Source of the DNA: Alphaproteobacteria bacterium
GTDB taxonomy: Bacteria; Pseudomonadota; Alphaproteobacteria; Rhizobiales; JAJFHC01
Reading direction: 5' to 3'
Length of the DNA stretch: 64,000 nucleotides
NCBI GenBank assembly: GCA_021775805.1
Contig: JAJFHD010000014.1
Coordinates: 1-64,000, forward strand
How positions within the stretch are numbered: position 1 is the stretch's first letter; each line of letters begins with the position of its first letter. This document shows positions 8,161 through 17,675 of the stretch, piece by piece. The notes beneath the pieces were generated by a model that was not told the DNA's origin, ran no database searches, and saw only the letters and a list, made by a program, of their open reading frames with translations. The translations under genes and the position numbers were made by a program.

Positions 8161-9540
8161 CTATCCGCAAGGCTTCTCCGCTACACTCCGGCCCCCGACC
8201 CACACCTGTGAAATGTTGGCGCGCGTGGCGCCGTAGACGATCTTTTGGAGGACATCTCCAAGGCTGTCGGCGTCTTGCCACCAGATGACATTCGAAGCAT
8301 CCGCATTGAGATCAATGACCATTGCATCGAACTGGTAGTTTTTCGCGAACTTGCCGACCGGGATGTCGAGCGCCACACCGCCGCCGGCGGTCGCCAGCCA
8401 GAAGGCGTGGCGAAAATCAATCCGCGACTTCGGCCGTCCACGTGTCTCCGCTGGCTGAGAGGAGTCGACACCGTCCTCCAGCGCGCGCGACGCGGCAATG
8501 GCATGCCGGCAGCTGTCGAACATGGACGCACTGGGACCTGCGGCAATATCTGTGCCCAGGCCCAGATGGACACCCTTGTCCAACATCGCGCGCAGGGGAA
8601 ATACCGAATTGGCAAAATAGAAATTCGACAGGGGACAATGGGCTACCCCGGTGCCGGCGGCGACAATTCTGTCTGAATCGTCGTCGGTGATGAAATTCGA
8701 GTGGGCAAGTATCGTGCGGCGGCCTAGAAGGCCGAAATCCTGCAGCGCCCTCGTGTCGGTCCTGCCGAGCCGGTCGAGCACGTAATTGTGCTCCCAGTCG
8801 CTTTCCGAACAATGGGTCTGAATGTGACACTCCATGCTCTGCGCCAAAGCGCCGAGCCCTTCGAGCAATGGATCGCTGCAACTTGGAATGAACCGCGGTG
8901 TCACAATCGGCTTTACCAGGCCGGACCCGTTGTCCGGCAAGTCACGAATGTAGGAAATCAGCGCGTCGGTGTCCTCGATCGCCGCCTGCGGTGAGGGATC
9001 GCGGTAATCGTCGGGGCATTGATCGCGATCGTCCATGGCGACCTTGCCGACAAAGGCACGCTGCCCGAAGGCTAGGCACAGATCGGCAAGCACCCTGTTG
9101 GCCCCGGCATGTATCGTGCCGAAATAGACCGCCGTCGTCGTCCCGTTTGCCAGCAGCGTCTCGACCAGGGAACGGTACACGGTCCTGGCGAACTGCACAT
9201 CGGCATACCGCGCTTCCAGCGGAAACGTGTGCTTTGCAAGCCATTCGTTGAGCGGCAGATGCAGGGCCTTGCCCAACTGCGGCCACTGGGGCGCGTGAAT
9301 GTGAAGGTCGACAAATCCGGGAAGCAGAAACTGACCGGGCTTCAGCGACACGAACGATCCGCTGGAACGGGCGGTGGAAAGCTTTTCGGCAAAACCTGCC
9401 GCACCAGGCACCGTCACATCGCAGATATCGCCGTCCGATCCGATCTCGATCAGGGCGTCTTCGAGGATTTCGACATCGCCGGCAACCGGTGCATGCATCA
9501 GCGTGCCGTGAACGGCACGGACCCGATTCCCCTCAAGCAT
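8161..9540 (-). CDS. guaD: Guanine deaminase
   Basis: GuaD hydrolyses guanine to xanthine and ammonia using one zinc ion. The 459-residue amidohydrolase has the metal motif FVDLHIHAPQ near residues 77-86, followed by WLAKHTFPLE, then HCSESDWEH and the late metal Asp in LGLGTDIAAGPS. The ATG at 9540 follows AGGAGA with a 6-base spacer; the open frame continues to 9729 but lacks similarity there and overlaps nothing useful. It is convergent with ispE (10-base gap) and lies 88 bases downstream of the polyprenyl synthase gene on the same strand. Confidence 0.93.
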   Translation of the reverse strand: MLEGNRVRAVHGTLMHAPVAGDVEILEDALIEIGSDGDICDVTVPGAAGFAEKLSTARSSGSFVSLKPGQFLLPGFVDLHIHAPQWPQLGKALHLPLNEWLAKHTFPLEARYADVQFARTVYRSLVETLLANGTTTAVYFGTIHAGANRVLADLCLAFGQRAFVGKVAMDDRDQCPDDYRDPSPQAAIEDTDALISYIRDLPDNGSGLVKPIVTPRFIPSCSDPLLEGLGALAQSMECHIQTHCSESDWEHNYVLDRLGRTDTRALQDFGLLGRRTILAHSNFITDDDSDRIVAAGTGVAHCPLSNFYFANSVFPLRAMLDKGVHLGLGTDIAAGPSASMFDSCRHAIAASRALEDGVDSSQPAETRGRPKSRIDFRHAFWLATAGGGVALDIPVGKFAKNYQFDAMVIDLNADASNVIWWQDADSLGDVLQKIVYGATRANISQVWVGGRSVAEKPCG

Positions 9541-9628
9541 TGCCGTCTCCTGCCGCTCGACCCATGGACTCGCTGACTGTGCCACAAACTGGAAGTGTAG
9601 TGTTGACCGGTGAACCTCCCAGGCTTCG

Positions 9629-10660
9629 TCAGAAAGCCCGTTCGACGCAGAAATCGACAGCCTCGAGAAGGGCGGATTTCTGTTCGCTCTCAGGAAATAT
9701 CGCGAGTGCATCGCGCGCCATGGCGCCATAGTGATGCGCCCGCTTTATGGTATCCGCCAGCGCATCGTTCTTTTCCATCAGGGCTACGGCGTGTTCCAGG
9801 TCCGCCTCGGTCTGGTCGCCTTCCTGCATCGACCGTTTCCAGAACGCCCGCTCTTCCTCGTCGCCGCGCCGGAAGGAAAGCACCACGGGCAAAGTGATCT
9901 TGCCCTCGCGGAAGTCGTCGCCGATATGCTTGCCCAGCAGTGCCTGCTGTCCGGAATAATCAAGCGCGTCGTCCACCAGCTGGAAGGCGAGGCCGAGATT
10001 GCGGCCGAAGGAATGAAGGGCTCTGTGTTCTTCCTTGGGGCGGTCGGCGATAACCGCACCGATTTCGGCAGCCGCCGCAAACAGGGCCGCCGTCTTGGCA
10101 CCGATCACGGCAAGATAGGCGTCTTCGGTTGTCGAGGTATCCTTGGACGCGGCAAGCTGCAGCACTTCGCCCTCGGCAATCACGGCGGCTGCATTCGACA
10201 GGATTGCCAGTGCCGCCAGGGACTCGGTCTCGACCATCATCTTGAACGCCTGGCCGAGCAGGTAGTCGCCGACCAGCACACTGGCCTCGTTGCCCCAGAC
10301 CATGCGTGCGGACGGCTTGCCGCGGCGCAGTTCGCTCTCGTCGACCACGTCGTCGTGCAGCAGGGTCGCTGTGTGCATGAACTCGACACTGGCCGCGAGC
10401 GTGATGTGATGGGCGCCGTGATAGCCACACATCTGGGCGGCTGCAATCGTCAGCATCGGCCGCAGCCGCTTGCCGCCGGAGTCGATCAGGTGCTGGGCGA
10501 CTTCCGGGATCATCTCGACGTCGGAAAACGTGCGGTTGATGATCAGTTCGTTGACACGCTGCATGTCCGGATGAACCAGATCGAACAGTTTCTGTATCGT
10601 CGCGCTCTGTTGTTTACTGCCGCGCTCTTTGTCACCATCTATCGGGACGACTACACCCAC
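9629..10660 (-). CDS. ispB: Polyprenyl (octaprenyl-type) diphosphate synthase
   Basis: This trans-prenyltransferase makes the ubiquinone side-chain precursor from FPP and IPP. The 343-residue protein has GGKRLRPML, the first Asp-rich motif in LLHDDVVDESELRRG (about residues 98-112) and the second in FQLVDDALDYSG (about 226-237), with GDDFREGKITLP following. GTG 10660 (MGVVVPIDGDKE) was chosen because GGAG lies 8 bases upstream; ATG 10681 is a possible alternative. The frame stays open to 11092 but runs antisense into another gene there. Chain length (C40 or C50) cannot be read from the sequence. Confidence 0.92.
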   Translation of the reverse strand: MGVVVPIDGDKERGSKQQSATIQKLFDLVHPDMQRVNELIINRTFSDVEMIPEVAQHLIDSGGKRLRPMLTIAAAQMCGYHGAHHITLAASVEFMHTATLLHDDVVDESELRRGKPSARMVWGNEASVLVGDYLLGQAFKMMVETESLAALAILSNAAAVIAEGEVLQLAASKDTSTTEDAYLAVIGAKTAALFAAAAEIGAVIADRPKEEHRALHSFGRNLGLAFQLVDDALDYSGQQALLGKHIGDDFREGKITLPVVLSFRRGDEEERAFWKRSMQEGDQTEADLEHAVALMEKNDALADTIKRAHHYGAMARDALAIFPESEQKSALLEAVDFCVERAF

Positions 10661-10962
10661 GAGGAAAACTCCGCATTTCATGACCCTTTGCGCCAGACAA
10701 TAAGCGCGGCCATCATGCCGGGCAAGAGCGACTCTTGGCCGCTGACGCAAGTGTGAAGGTTGCGGTTTGCGTTCATGCTGAGATAATGAGTCGGGTGAGG
10801 TTAGGAAACCAGCGACGCGATTGGCCAATGACTGTTTTGTGGACAGTCGGTGGACCTTCCTGATTGGGCACGGTTGATGATTGAAGTGCGCACGGACTGA
10901 TGTCGCAGCGTACGTTACATTTGGGAGAGGCTGGAGCGGTTCAACTCGCTTAGGAAGTTGGA
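10661..10962. other. Divergent intergenic region between ispB and an AT-rich gene
   Basis: These 302 bases hold no convincing gene. They contain the upstream region of ispB (minus strand) and of the ClpP-fold gene (plus strand; AGGAAG ribosome site just before 10963). I saw no clear -35/-10 pair, tRNA or terminator. Base composition shifts from GC-rich to AT-richer towards the right end. Confidence 0.6.
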
Positions 10963-12042
10963 ATGAGAACTGTTGTCTTGAGCCTTGCGATTTTTTTGGT
11001 GTCGTATGCTGTTGGTGCGCAGGGGCTTGGTTCAAATGTTCTTGCCGGAACAAAGAAGCTTTCGATTCACGGAGTGCCGCCAGATCCAGCAATGGTCATG
11101 ATTACTGGAACGGCTTGGTCAATATTTTTGAGTTGGTCTATAGACAGCGAAGCGGGAAAACGACTTGAAAGATACCTGAAAAAAAATCGAGTTCCCGGAC
11201 AATCAATTGTGCATCTGAACTCCCATGGGGGAAGTCTTATTGGCGGTCTCGCGTTGGGGCGTGTCCTCCGCAACTATGAAATGTCAACGTACGTTGGATC
11301 CCCACCATCGAATGGGGAGAGATTTAGCTCAAAACCCGGCGTTTGTTACAGCGCATGCGCCATGGCGTTTTTGGGTGGACGTTTCCGTTTTGGTTCGCTA
11401 GATGCTTCTCGCTTCGGCGTCCATCGATTTTCGTTTCAGGATTCGAAGGAAAGTGACGTCGACCTAGCACAGATAACATCCGCCATTATTGTAAATTACA
11501 TCAAGGAAATGGGTGTTCGGACGGAACTTTTCGAAGTGATGACGAGAGCAGGAAAGAATGAGATCTACGAATTGAAAACGACGGAATTGAGCAGATTGAA
11601 CATTATAAACAATGGGGCGGGTGAGACGACGTGGGAGATCAAATCCGTTGAAGATGGTTTATATCTGAAAGGAGAGCGCGACACTGTTTACGGGATCAAC
11701 AAATTCATAACTTACTGCCATCAATCAGGCGTTGTAATGCTGCACGTGATTTTTGATCCTCAGAGGCGCTCTGACGAAATTCTAGTTTTCCCGTCACATA
11801 GGCTCGTAGTAGACAAGCACAATTTTGATCTTACGCCCATTTCCAAGAATCTTACCAACGGCTGGCTCAATTTCACCTATCCGCTTTCGCCAAAACATGT
11901 AGCCTCAATGAAGCATGCCAAAAGGGTTGGACTCATGGTTCGGCTGTCACCATCAGCGGGTGTGTTCTTTGGATTTGATAACCTTCCGTTCACTGGTGGC
12001 GCTAGCCTTTTTCGGGGTCTCCTGAAAAACAGTGTTTGTTGA
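10963..12042 (+). CDS. Exported ClpP/crotonase-fold putative serine hydrolase, likely acquired
   Basis: The 359-residue protein starts with a signal peptide (residues 1-20, ending GAQG). The fold signature resembles ClpP-like periplasmic proteins of COG3904: LNSHGGSLIGG at 85-95 (oxyanion loop), CYSACAMAFLGG at 128-139 with a candidate nucleophile Ser130, and GVHRF at 152-156 with candidate His154. Residues 210-359 have no recognised domain. Codon use is visibly more AT-rich (many ATT, AAA, GTT codons) than in neighbouring genes. It interrupts the usual ispB-DUF2007 adjacency, so horizontal acquisition is likely. The substrate is unknown. Confidence 0.72.
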   Translation: MRTVVLSLAIFLVSYAVGAQGLGSNVLAGTKKLSIHGVPPDPAMVMITGTAWSIFLSWSIDSEAGKRLERYLKKNRVPGQSIVHLNSHGGSLIGGLALGRVLRNYEMSTYVGSPPSNGERFSSKPGVCYSACAMAFLGGRFRFGSLDASRFGVHRFSFQDSKESDVDLAQITSAIIVNYIKEMGVRTELFEVMTRAGKNEIYELKTTELSRLNIINNGAGETTWEIKSVEDGLYLKGERDTVYGINKFITYCHQSGVVMLHVIFDPQRRSDEILVFPSHRLVVDKHNFDLTPISKNLTNGWLNFTYPLSPKHVASMKHAKRVGLMVRLSPSAGVFFGFDNLPFTGGASLFRGLLKNSVC

Positions 12043-12294
12043 TCAGCTAGCCTATGCCACCCTTGAATGGTTGTGCGAGGATTTACGATGATAGCGCGCT
12101 TGTTGCGGGGGGTGCTCCAACACGTAAACCGGTTTCTGACTGTCGTGCCCGGCGGGGAGGCCTGCAATCTAGTGCTGCTGGAATTGTCTCATCTCCCCAG
12201 ACGTTCTCATAGCGCTGTTTGCCAAATCCCCTAACGTCGCTATGTATGAGGGACCTGTAAAACTGCCTCAGGGCATAGTAAATCGTGAGCGCCA

Positions 12295-12516
12295 GTGAAA
12301 GAACTTCTTCGAACCAATGATGCGGTGCTGATCTCCTTCGTCGAATCGATCATGCAGGAGGCGCAGGTCGGACACGTCGTGCTCGACACGCACATGAGCG
12401 TGGTCGACGGCAGCCTCGGCGTCTTGCCGCGGCGCATCATGGTCGACGACGACAGCCTACGCCAGGCCCGCCGGTTACTGGACGATCTGGGAATCGAGTA
12501 TGGCACATCCTCGTGA
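12295..12516 (+). CDS. DUF2007 family small protein
   Basis: This 73-residue protein matches the DUF2007 (putative signal-transducing protein) pattern: a short alpha/beta fold with MKELLRTNDAVLISFVESIM, then HVVLDTHMSVVDGSLG and a final DDDSLRQARRLLDDLG. It begins with GTG 12295 with only a weak ribosome site. It overlaps the following methyltransferase gene by 17 bases, and this pairing is common in Alphaproteobacteria. Function is not established. Confidence 0.82.
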   Translation: MKELLRTNDAVLISFVESIMQEAQVGHVVLDTHMSVVDGSLGVLPRRIMVDDDSLRQARRLLDDLGIEYGTSS

Positions 12517-13297
12517 GAAGGACTGGTCCGACGATGCGTTCCTGGGCGGTCGCATTCAGGCGCTGCAGCCGAGATCCGGTTATCGTGCCGGTATCGATGC
12601 CGTCCTGCTGGCGGCGGCAGTTCCGGCGGTGGGCGGCGAAAGAATTATCGAAGCAGGAACCGGTGTCGGCGTTGCCGCCCTTTGCCTGGCGTCAAGAGTG
12701 GAAAATCTGACCGTGACCGGCGTTGAGGTCCAGCCGCAACTATGCGAGGCGGCGCGTGATAACGCTGCGCGAAACCGGCTTGATCACAGGGTTGCCGTTG
12801 TCCAGGGCGATGTCTGCGCCGGTGCCAAGGCTACGGACTCGACTGGCCTGAAGCCGGAATCCTTTGACCGGGTGTTTGCCAACCCGCCTTATTTTCAGGC
12901 AGGCCAGGTCAGGCTGCCACCCGATCCGGTTCGCGCCCGTTCTCATGCCGCCGAGCCTGGAGACCTCGACAGATGGATGCGGTTCATGGTGTCGATGGTC
13001 AGGCCATCCGGTACGATGACTTTGATCCACACCGCCGAAGCATTGCCTAGGTTGCTGGCGGCGTGCGAAAATCGGTTTGGCGGTTTGCACATTGTGCCGA
13101 TTCACCCACGCCCCGGTACGGCTGCAAACCGGGTGGTCCTGCATGGCACCAAGGCCAGCAGGGCGCCGGTCAGGTTGATGCACGGTGTCTGTCTGCATCG
13201 CCCCGATGGATCCTACGAACCCGAAATCGAGAATGTGCTGCGTTTTGGAGCAGCACTCGGCTGGTTTGAGACGAATCCGTCTTGTGGTGGCGAATGA
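12500..13297 (+). CDS. tRNA1(Val) adenine-N6-methyltransferase-like protein
   Basis: The 265-residue class I SAM methyltransferase has motif I EAGTGVGVAALCLA (about residues 51-64), acidic post-I segment TGVEVQPQL and the amino-methylating NPPY motif in VFANPPYFQ (about residues 126-134). This combination fits the TrmN6/YfiC family, which methylates A37 of tRNA1(Val). The tRNA target is inferred from family only. Its start overlaps DUF2007 by 17 bases, indicating translational coupling. Confidence 0.85.
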   Translation: MAHPREKDWSDDAFLGGRIQALQPRSGYRAGIDAVLLAAAVPAVGGERIIEAGTGVGVAALCLASRVENLTVTGVEVQPQLCEAARDNAARNRLDHRVAVVQGDVCAGAKATDSTGLKPESFDRVFANPPYFQAGQVRLPPDPVRARSHAAEPGDLDRWMRFMVSMVRPSGTMTLIHTAEALPRLLAACENRFGGLHIVPIHPRPGTAANRVVLHGTKASRAPVRLMHGVCLHRPDGSYEPEIENVLRFGAALGWFETNPSCGGE

Positions 13298-13350
13298 GGC
13301 AACATATCTATGGTCGGATCATCCGGTAATCTGAAAGTACGTGTCCCACA

Positions 13351-14226
13351 ATGTTGAAATTCCTGCGATCACTTCTGCCTGCCCGCTTCAGACAGGACAA
13401 ACCCCTGGTGCCTGTGGTCCGGTTGAGTGGTGCCATTGGCGCTGTGTCTCCGTTGCGGCCCGGGCTGACCCTTGCCGGGAGTGCCGAGACGCTCGAGCGG
13501 GCATTTTCCATGCGCGGTGCCAAGGCGGTGGCGATTCTGGTCAATTCGCCCGGCGGATCGCCGGTTCAGTCGACACTCATCTTCAAGCGGATCAGGGCAT
13601 TGGCCGACGAGAAGGAACTCAAGGTCTATGTCTTTGCCGAGGACGTGGCGGCGTCCGGCGGCTACATGCTGGCGTGTGCGGGCGATGAGATCTATGCAGA
13701 CGAGAGTTCGATCATCGGGTCGATCGGCGTGATTTCCGCAGGCTTTGGTTTCACCGACGCCATCGCCAAGCTCGGCATCGACCGGCGGGTCTACACGTCG
13801 GGTGAAAACAAGATGATCCTGGATCCGTTCCAGCCGGAAAAAGCATCCGACGTCGAACGCCTGAAAGCGCTGCAGAGCGAAGTGCACGAGGCTTTCAAGT
13901 CGCTTGTCCGCGGCAGGCGCGGCGACGTCCTGAAGGGCGATGAAAGCGACCTGTTCTCCGGCGCCTTCTGGTCGGGCGCCAAGGCCCTGGAGCTTGGACT
14001 GACCGACGGTCTCGGTGACTTGCGCTCGGTCATGCGCGAAAAGTTTGGTGAAAAGGTCAGGCTCAAGGTGATCCAGCAACAGAAAGGCTGGCTCAGGCGC
14101 CGGTTGGGCGCTGACACGGCTTTGTTGACTTTGTTGAATCCATCCGACGACACGCGAAATTCCCTCGCGACTGACCTTCTCGCTACAGCCGAGGAGCGCG
14201 CGCTGTGGGCGCGATACGGCTTCTGA
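13351..14226 (+). CDS. S49 family peptidase (SppA-like)
   Basis: The 291-residue single-domain member of the signal-peptide-peptidase A family has VNSPGGSP at residues 64-71, the nucleophile Ser102 in AASGGYM and general-base candidate Lys154 in TSGENK, followed by DPFQPE. There is no clear transmembrane segment; the first 15 residues are short, basic and hydrophobic and may anchor it to the membrane. It probably degrades membrane-associated peptides. It lies between the tRNA methyltransferase and a small membrane protein upstream of glyQ. Confidence 0.9.
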   Translation: MLKFLRSLLPARFRQDKPLVPVVRLSGAIGAVSPLRPGLTLAGSAETLERAFSMRGAKAVAILVNSPGGSPVQSTLIFKRIRALADEKELKVYVFAEDVAASGGYMLACAGDEIYADESSIIGSIGVISAGFGFTDAIAKLGIDRRVYTSGENKMILDPFQPEKASDVERLKALQSEVHEAFKSLVRGRRGDVLKGDESDLFSGAFWSGAKALELGLTDGLGDLRSVMREKFGEKVRLKVIQQQKGWLRRRLGADTALLTLLNPSDDTRNSLATDLLATAEERALWARYGF

Positions 14227-14254
14227 CATGGCTTTCTGTTAAGGGGGACCACCC

Positions 14255-14467
14255 ATGGCAAAAATTCTAACCACAATTGTCCTTCTGGGCGGCGCCTGGC
14301 TGGTGTTCAAAGTAATTGCGGCACGAGCGGAGGCAGGCAAGCGGGCAATGGCCAGGAGCCAGAGAGACGCCGGACAACGTGAACGCGATGGCTCCACCGC
14401 CATACCGCTACGCAAGGATCCGGTCTCCGGCGCCTATGTGCCCGACGACGATAACCACACATCGTGA
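14255..14467 (+). CDS. Small single-pass membrane protein
   Basis: The 70-residue protein has one hydrophobic helix near the N-terminus (TTIVLLGGAWLVFKVIA, residues 6-22), then a charged Arg/Glu-rich linker and the conserved-looking tail LRKDPVSGAYVPDD. An AAGGGGG ribosome site precedes the ATG. The tail resembles the short LxxDPxxGxYxP element of small uncharacterised membrane proteins. Function is unknown; it sits 28 bases after the S49 peptidase gene. Confidence 0.72.
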   Translation: MAKILTTIVLLGGAWLVFKVIAARAEAGKRAMARSQRDAGQRERDGSTAIPLRKDPVSGAYVPDDDNHTS

Positions 14468-14619
14468 GCCTTCCGGGTACGTGGTGAAATTGTCACGCCC
14501 GTCGCGCATCGCTTGACCCTGCCCAGACGCCCCATTAGGTTGCGCCAATCCCCGAGGTGTGCACCTGCGAAACGCAGGCGCCGGCGACGGGCTGTTCATT
14601 GGTACAACCGGATTTTCCC

Positions 14620-15552
14620 ATGTCCGCCTCCCATCCAGCAGGGTCCAGCAGTCTGGATCCCACGCGCTCGTTTCAGGGCCTGATTCTCACCTTGCAGACC
14701 TATTGGGCAGCCTATGGCTGCCTCATGCTTCAGCCCTATGACATGGAAGTGGGGGCGGGCACGTTCCACCCGGCAACCACCCTGCGCGCGCTTGGTCCCA
14801 GGCCGTGGAAGGCAGCCTACGTGCAGCCGTCCCGTCGGCCCACCGACGGCCGTTACGGCGAGAACCCGAACCGGCTGCAGCACTACTATCAGTACCAGGT
14901 GATCCTGAAACCGTCGCCCGATGACATTCAGGACCTCTATCTGAAGAGCCTTTACGCCATCGGCATCGATCCGAAGATGCACGACATCCGTTTTGTCGAG
15001 GACGACTGGGAAAGCCCGACGCTTGGCGCCTGGGGGCTTGGCTGGGAGGTTTGGTGCGACGGCATGGAGGTGAGTCAGTTTACCTACTTCCAGCAGGTCT
15101 GTGGTTTCGATTGCGCGCCGGTGTCCGGCGAACTGACCTACGGTCTGGAACGCCTTGCCATGTATGTGCAGGGTGTGGAGAACGTCTACGACCTCAATTT
15201 CAACGGCGGTGAGGGCGACGACCGGGTGTCCTACGGCGACGTCTTTCTCCAGAACGAGCAGGAGTATTCTGCCCACAATTTCGAACACACCGACGCCGAC
15301 ATGCTGTTGCGTCATTTCGTCGATGCCGAAAACCAGTGCGACAGCCTGATCGCGGCGGGCCTCGGCCTTCCGGCTTACGACCAGTGCCTCAAGGCCAGCC
15401 ATATCTTCAACCTGCTCGACGCGAGGGGAATCGTTTCGGTTACGGAACGGGCGAGTTACATCGGGCGTGTCCGCCGTCTTTCCCGCCAGAGCGCGGAAGT
15501 CTGGCTGACCACGGACCAGGCCGGTGCCGTCACGGAAGGGGAGTCTGCGTGA
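14620..15552 (+). CDS. glyQ: Glycine--tRNA ligase alpha subunit
   Basis: This 310-residue catalytic subunit of the alpha2beta2 bacterial glycyl-tRNA synthetase carries [25 protein letters not shown] and [17 protein letters not shown] in the N-terminal third, and the [19 protein letters not shown] region mid-protein. ATG 14620 fits family starts (FQGLILTLQ soon after); an in-frame upstream ATG at 14557 gives an unrelated Cys-rich extension. The stop overlaps the glyS start by one base (TGATG). Confidence 0.96.
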   Translation: MSASHPAGSSSLDPTRSFQGLILTLQTYWAAYGCLMLQPYDMEVGAGTFHPATTLRALGPRPWKAAYVQPSRRPTDGRYGENPNRLQHYYQYQVILKPSPDDIQDLYLKSLYAIGIDPKMHDIRFVEDDWESPTLGAWGLGWEVWCDGMEVSQFTYFQQVCGFDCAPVSGELTYGLERLAMYVQGVENVYDLNFNGGEGDDRVSYGDVFLQNEQEYSAHNFEHTDADMLLRHFVDAENQCDSLIAAGLGLPAYDQCLKASHIFNLLDARGIVSVTERASYIGRVRRLSRQSAEVWLTTDQAGAVTEGESA

Positions 15553-17657
15553 TGCCGGAACTCCTGCTTGAACTCCTGTCCGAAGAAATTCCCGCCCGCA
15601 TGCAAACCCGTGCGGCCGACGACCTCAAAAAAGGCGTCACGAATGCGCTGGTGGAAGCCGGCTGCGTCTATGAGGGCGCCCGATGTCTGGCGACCCCGCG
15701 GCGGCTTGTCCTGTCGGTCGAAGGCCTGCCGGCGCGGCAGCCCGATTCCCGTGAAGAGCGCAAAGGTCCCCGTGTTGACGCGCCCGACAAGGCGATTGAC
15801 GGGTTTCTCGGCTCGACCGGCCTGACGCGCGCGGATCTTCAGGTCAAAGATGACAAGAAGGGCCAGTTCTACGTTGCTGTGATCGAGCGGGCCGGACGCT
15901 CGGTTCCAGAACTGGTTGCGGAAATCGTGCCTGATGTCATCCGGAAATTTCACTGGGCAAAGTCGATGCGCTGGGGAACCGGCACCATGCGCTGGGTGCG
16001 CCCGCTCCATGGCATCGTGTGCACGTTCGACGGCGAAACGGTTGCCTTTGACGTGGAACACCTGCGTTCCGGCGACACCACACAAGGTCACCGGTTCATG
16101 GCTCCCGGCGACATTACTGTGCGCCGGTTCGAGGATTATGAAGCGGCCATGGACGCGGCCTTTGTCATGCTTGACCCGGCCCGGCGTGCCGACACGATTT
16201 CGACAGATGCCAGGACCCTGGCGTTCGCGCAAGGTTTGGATGTCAGGGATGATCCCGGTCTCCTCGCCGAAGTCGCAGGCCTGGTCGAATGGCCGGTTGT
16301 CCTGATGGGCAGCTTCGATGAGGCCTTTCTGTCGGTTCCGCCCGAGGTTCTGACAAGCGCCATGCGGACCCATCAGAAGTATTTCACCCTGACCGATCCG
16401 CGCACCGGCACCATGGCGCCGCGCTTTATCGTGGTCTCCAATCTTGTCGCCGAGGACGGCGGTGCGGCCGTGGTTGCCGGTAACGAACGTGTCTTGCGGG
16501 CGCGCCTGTCGGACGCCAAGTTCTTCTGGGACCAGGATCTCAAGGCGTCGCTGGAGAGCCGGCTGCCGAAACTCAATGACCTGATCTTTCATGCCAAGCT
16601 GGGCACCGTCCACGACAAGGCCCACAGCATCGCCCGTCTCGCCATGGGACTTGCTGCCGAAGTGCCCGGCGCCGATGCTCATGATTGCGAGACGGCAGCC
16701 CTGCTGGCCAAGGCCGACCTTGTAACCGGCATGGTCGGCGAGTTCCCCGAACTGCAGGGCCTGATGGGCCAGTACTATGCCGACAATGACGGCCTTTCAC
16801 CTGAGGTCTCAAAAGCCATCGGCGAACACTATGCACCGCAGGGACCGGCCGACGACGTTCCGACAGACGCCACATCGGTCGTTGTTTCGCTTGCAGACAA
16901 GCTGCACACGCTTGTCGGATTCTTCGGGATCGACGAAAAGCCGACCGGCTCCAAGGATCCATACGGCCTGCGGCGCGCAGCACTTGGGATCAACCGGCTG
17001 ATCCTTGAAAACGAGTTGCGCCTGCCGCTGACAAGGTGGTTTGAGAAAACCGCCTTCGTCTACAGCGAGATTACGCCGGATCTGGTGGACGCCAACTGGA
17101 TGGCGTCTGAGAGCGACGGCAAGAACGGCAGCGATGTGCTCCTCGCCTTCTTCGCCGACCGCCTCAAGGTCTACCTGCGCGACAAGGGCGCGCGGCACGA
17201 TCTCATCGATGCGGTGTTTTCGCTCGGCCGACAGGACGACCTTCTGATGATCGTCCGCCGTGTCGAGGCATTGGGGGCATTCCTCGGCACCGACGACGGT
17301 GCCAACCTGCTGGCCGGTGTCCGCCGGGCAGCGAATATTCTGCGCATTGAAGAAAAGAAGGACGACCGGTCCTTCGACGGCGACGCCGACCCGGTGCTGT
17401 TTGCCCAGGAAGAGGAAACCGCCCTGGCCGCTGCCGTGGCAACCGTCTCGCGCCGGGCAAAGGACGCCGTGGAGAAGGAAGACTTCGAGGCCGCCATGAC
17501 CGCATTGGCCGCCCTGCGGGAGCCGGTCGATGCCTTCTTCGACAACGTGACGGTCAATGCGGACGAACATGCACTGCGGGAGAATCGGTTGACGCTGCTG
17601 GCGCGGATCAGGGCGGCAACTCTGGAAGTGGCTGATTTTTCGAAGATCGAAAGCTGA
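15552..17657 (+). CDS. glyS: Glycine--tRNA ligase beta subunit
   Basis: The 701-residue beta subunit recognises tRNA(Gly) and partners with GlyQ. It starts with [18 protein letters not shown], typical of the family, and has WAKSMRWG and FRRP-like WVRPLHGIV elements, [10 protein letters not shown] mid-protein, and a C-terminal DALR-type anticodon domain (about residues 580-690). ATG 15552 overlaps the glyQ stop; a GTG 3 bases upstream is also possible. The open frame continues far upstream inside glyQ but without homology. Confidence 0.96.
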   Translation: MPELLLELLSEEIPARMQTRAADDLKKGVTNALVEAGCVYEGARCLATPRRLVLSVEGLPARQPDSREERKGPRVDAPDKAIDGFLGSTGLTRADLQVKDDKKGQFYVAVIERAGRSVPELVAEIVPDVIRKFHWAKSMRWGTGTMRWVRPLHGIVCTFDGETVAFDVEHLRSGDTTQGHRFMAPGDITVRRFEDYEAAMDAAFVMLDPARRADTISTDARTLAFAQGLDVRDDPGLLAEVAGLVEWPVVLMGSFDEAFLSVPPEVLTSAMRTHQKYFTLTDPRTGTMAPRFIVVSNLVAEDGGAAVVAGNERVLRARLSDAKFFWDQDLKASLESRLPKLNDLIFHAKLGTVHDKAHSIARLAMGLAAEVPGADAHDCETAALLAKADLVTGMVGEFPELQGLMGQYYADNDGLSPEVSKAIGEHYAPQGPADDVPTDATSVVVSLADKLHTLVGFFGIDEKPTGSKDPYGLRRAALGINRLILENELRLPLTRWFEKTAFVYSEITPDLVDANWMASESDGKNGSDVLLAFFADRLKVYLRDKGARHDLIDAVFSLGRQDDLLMIVRRVEALGAFLGTDDGANLLAGVRRAANILRIEEKKDDRSFDGDADPVLFAQEEETALAAAVATVSRRAKDAVEKEDFEAAMTALAALREPVDAFFDNVTVNADEHALRENRLTLLARIRAATLEVADFSKIES

Positions 17658-17675
17658 CAACAGGAAACATTGAAT

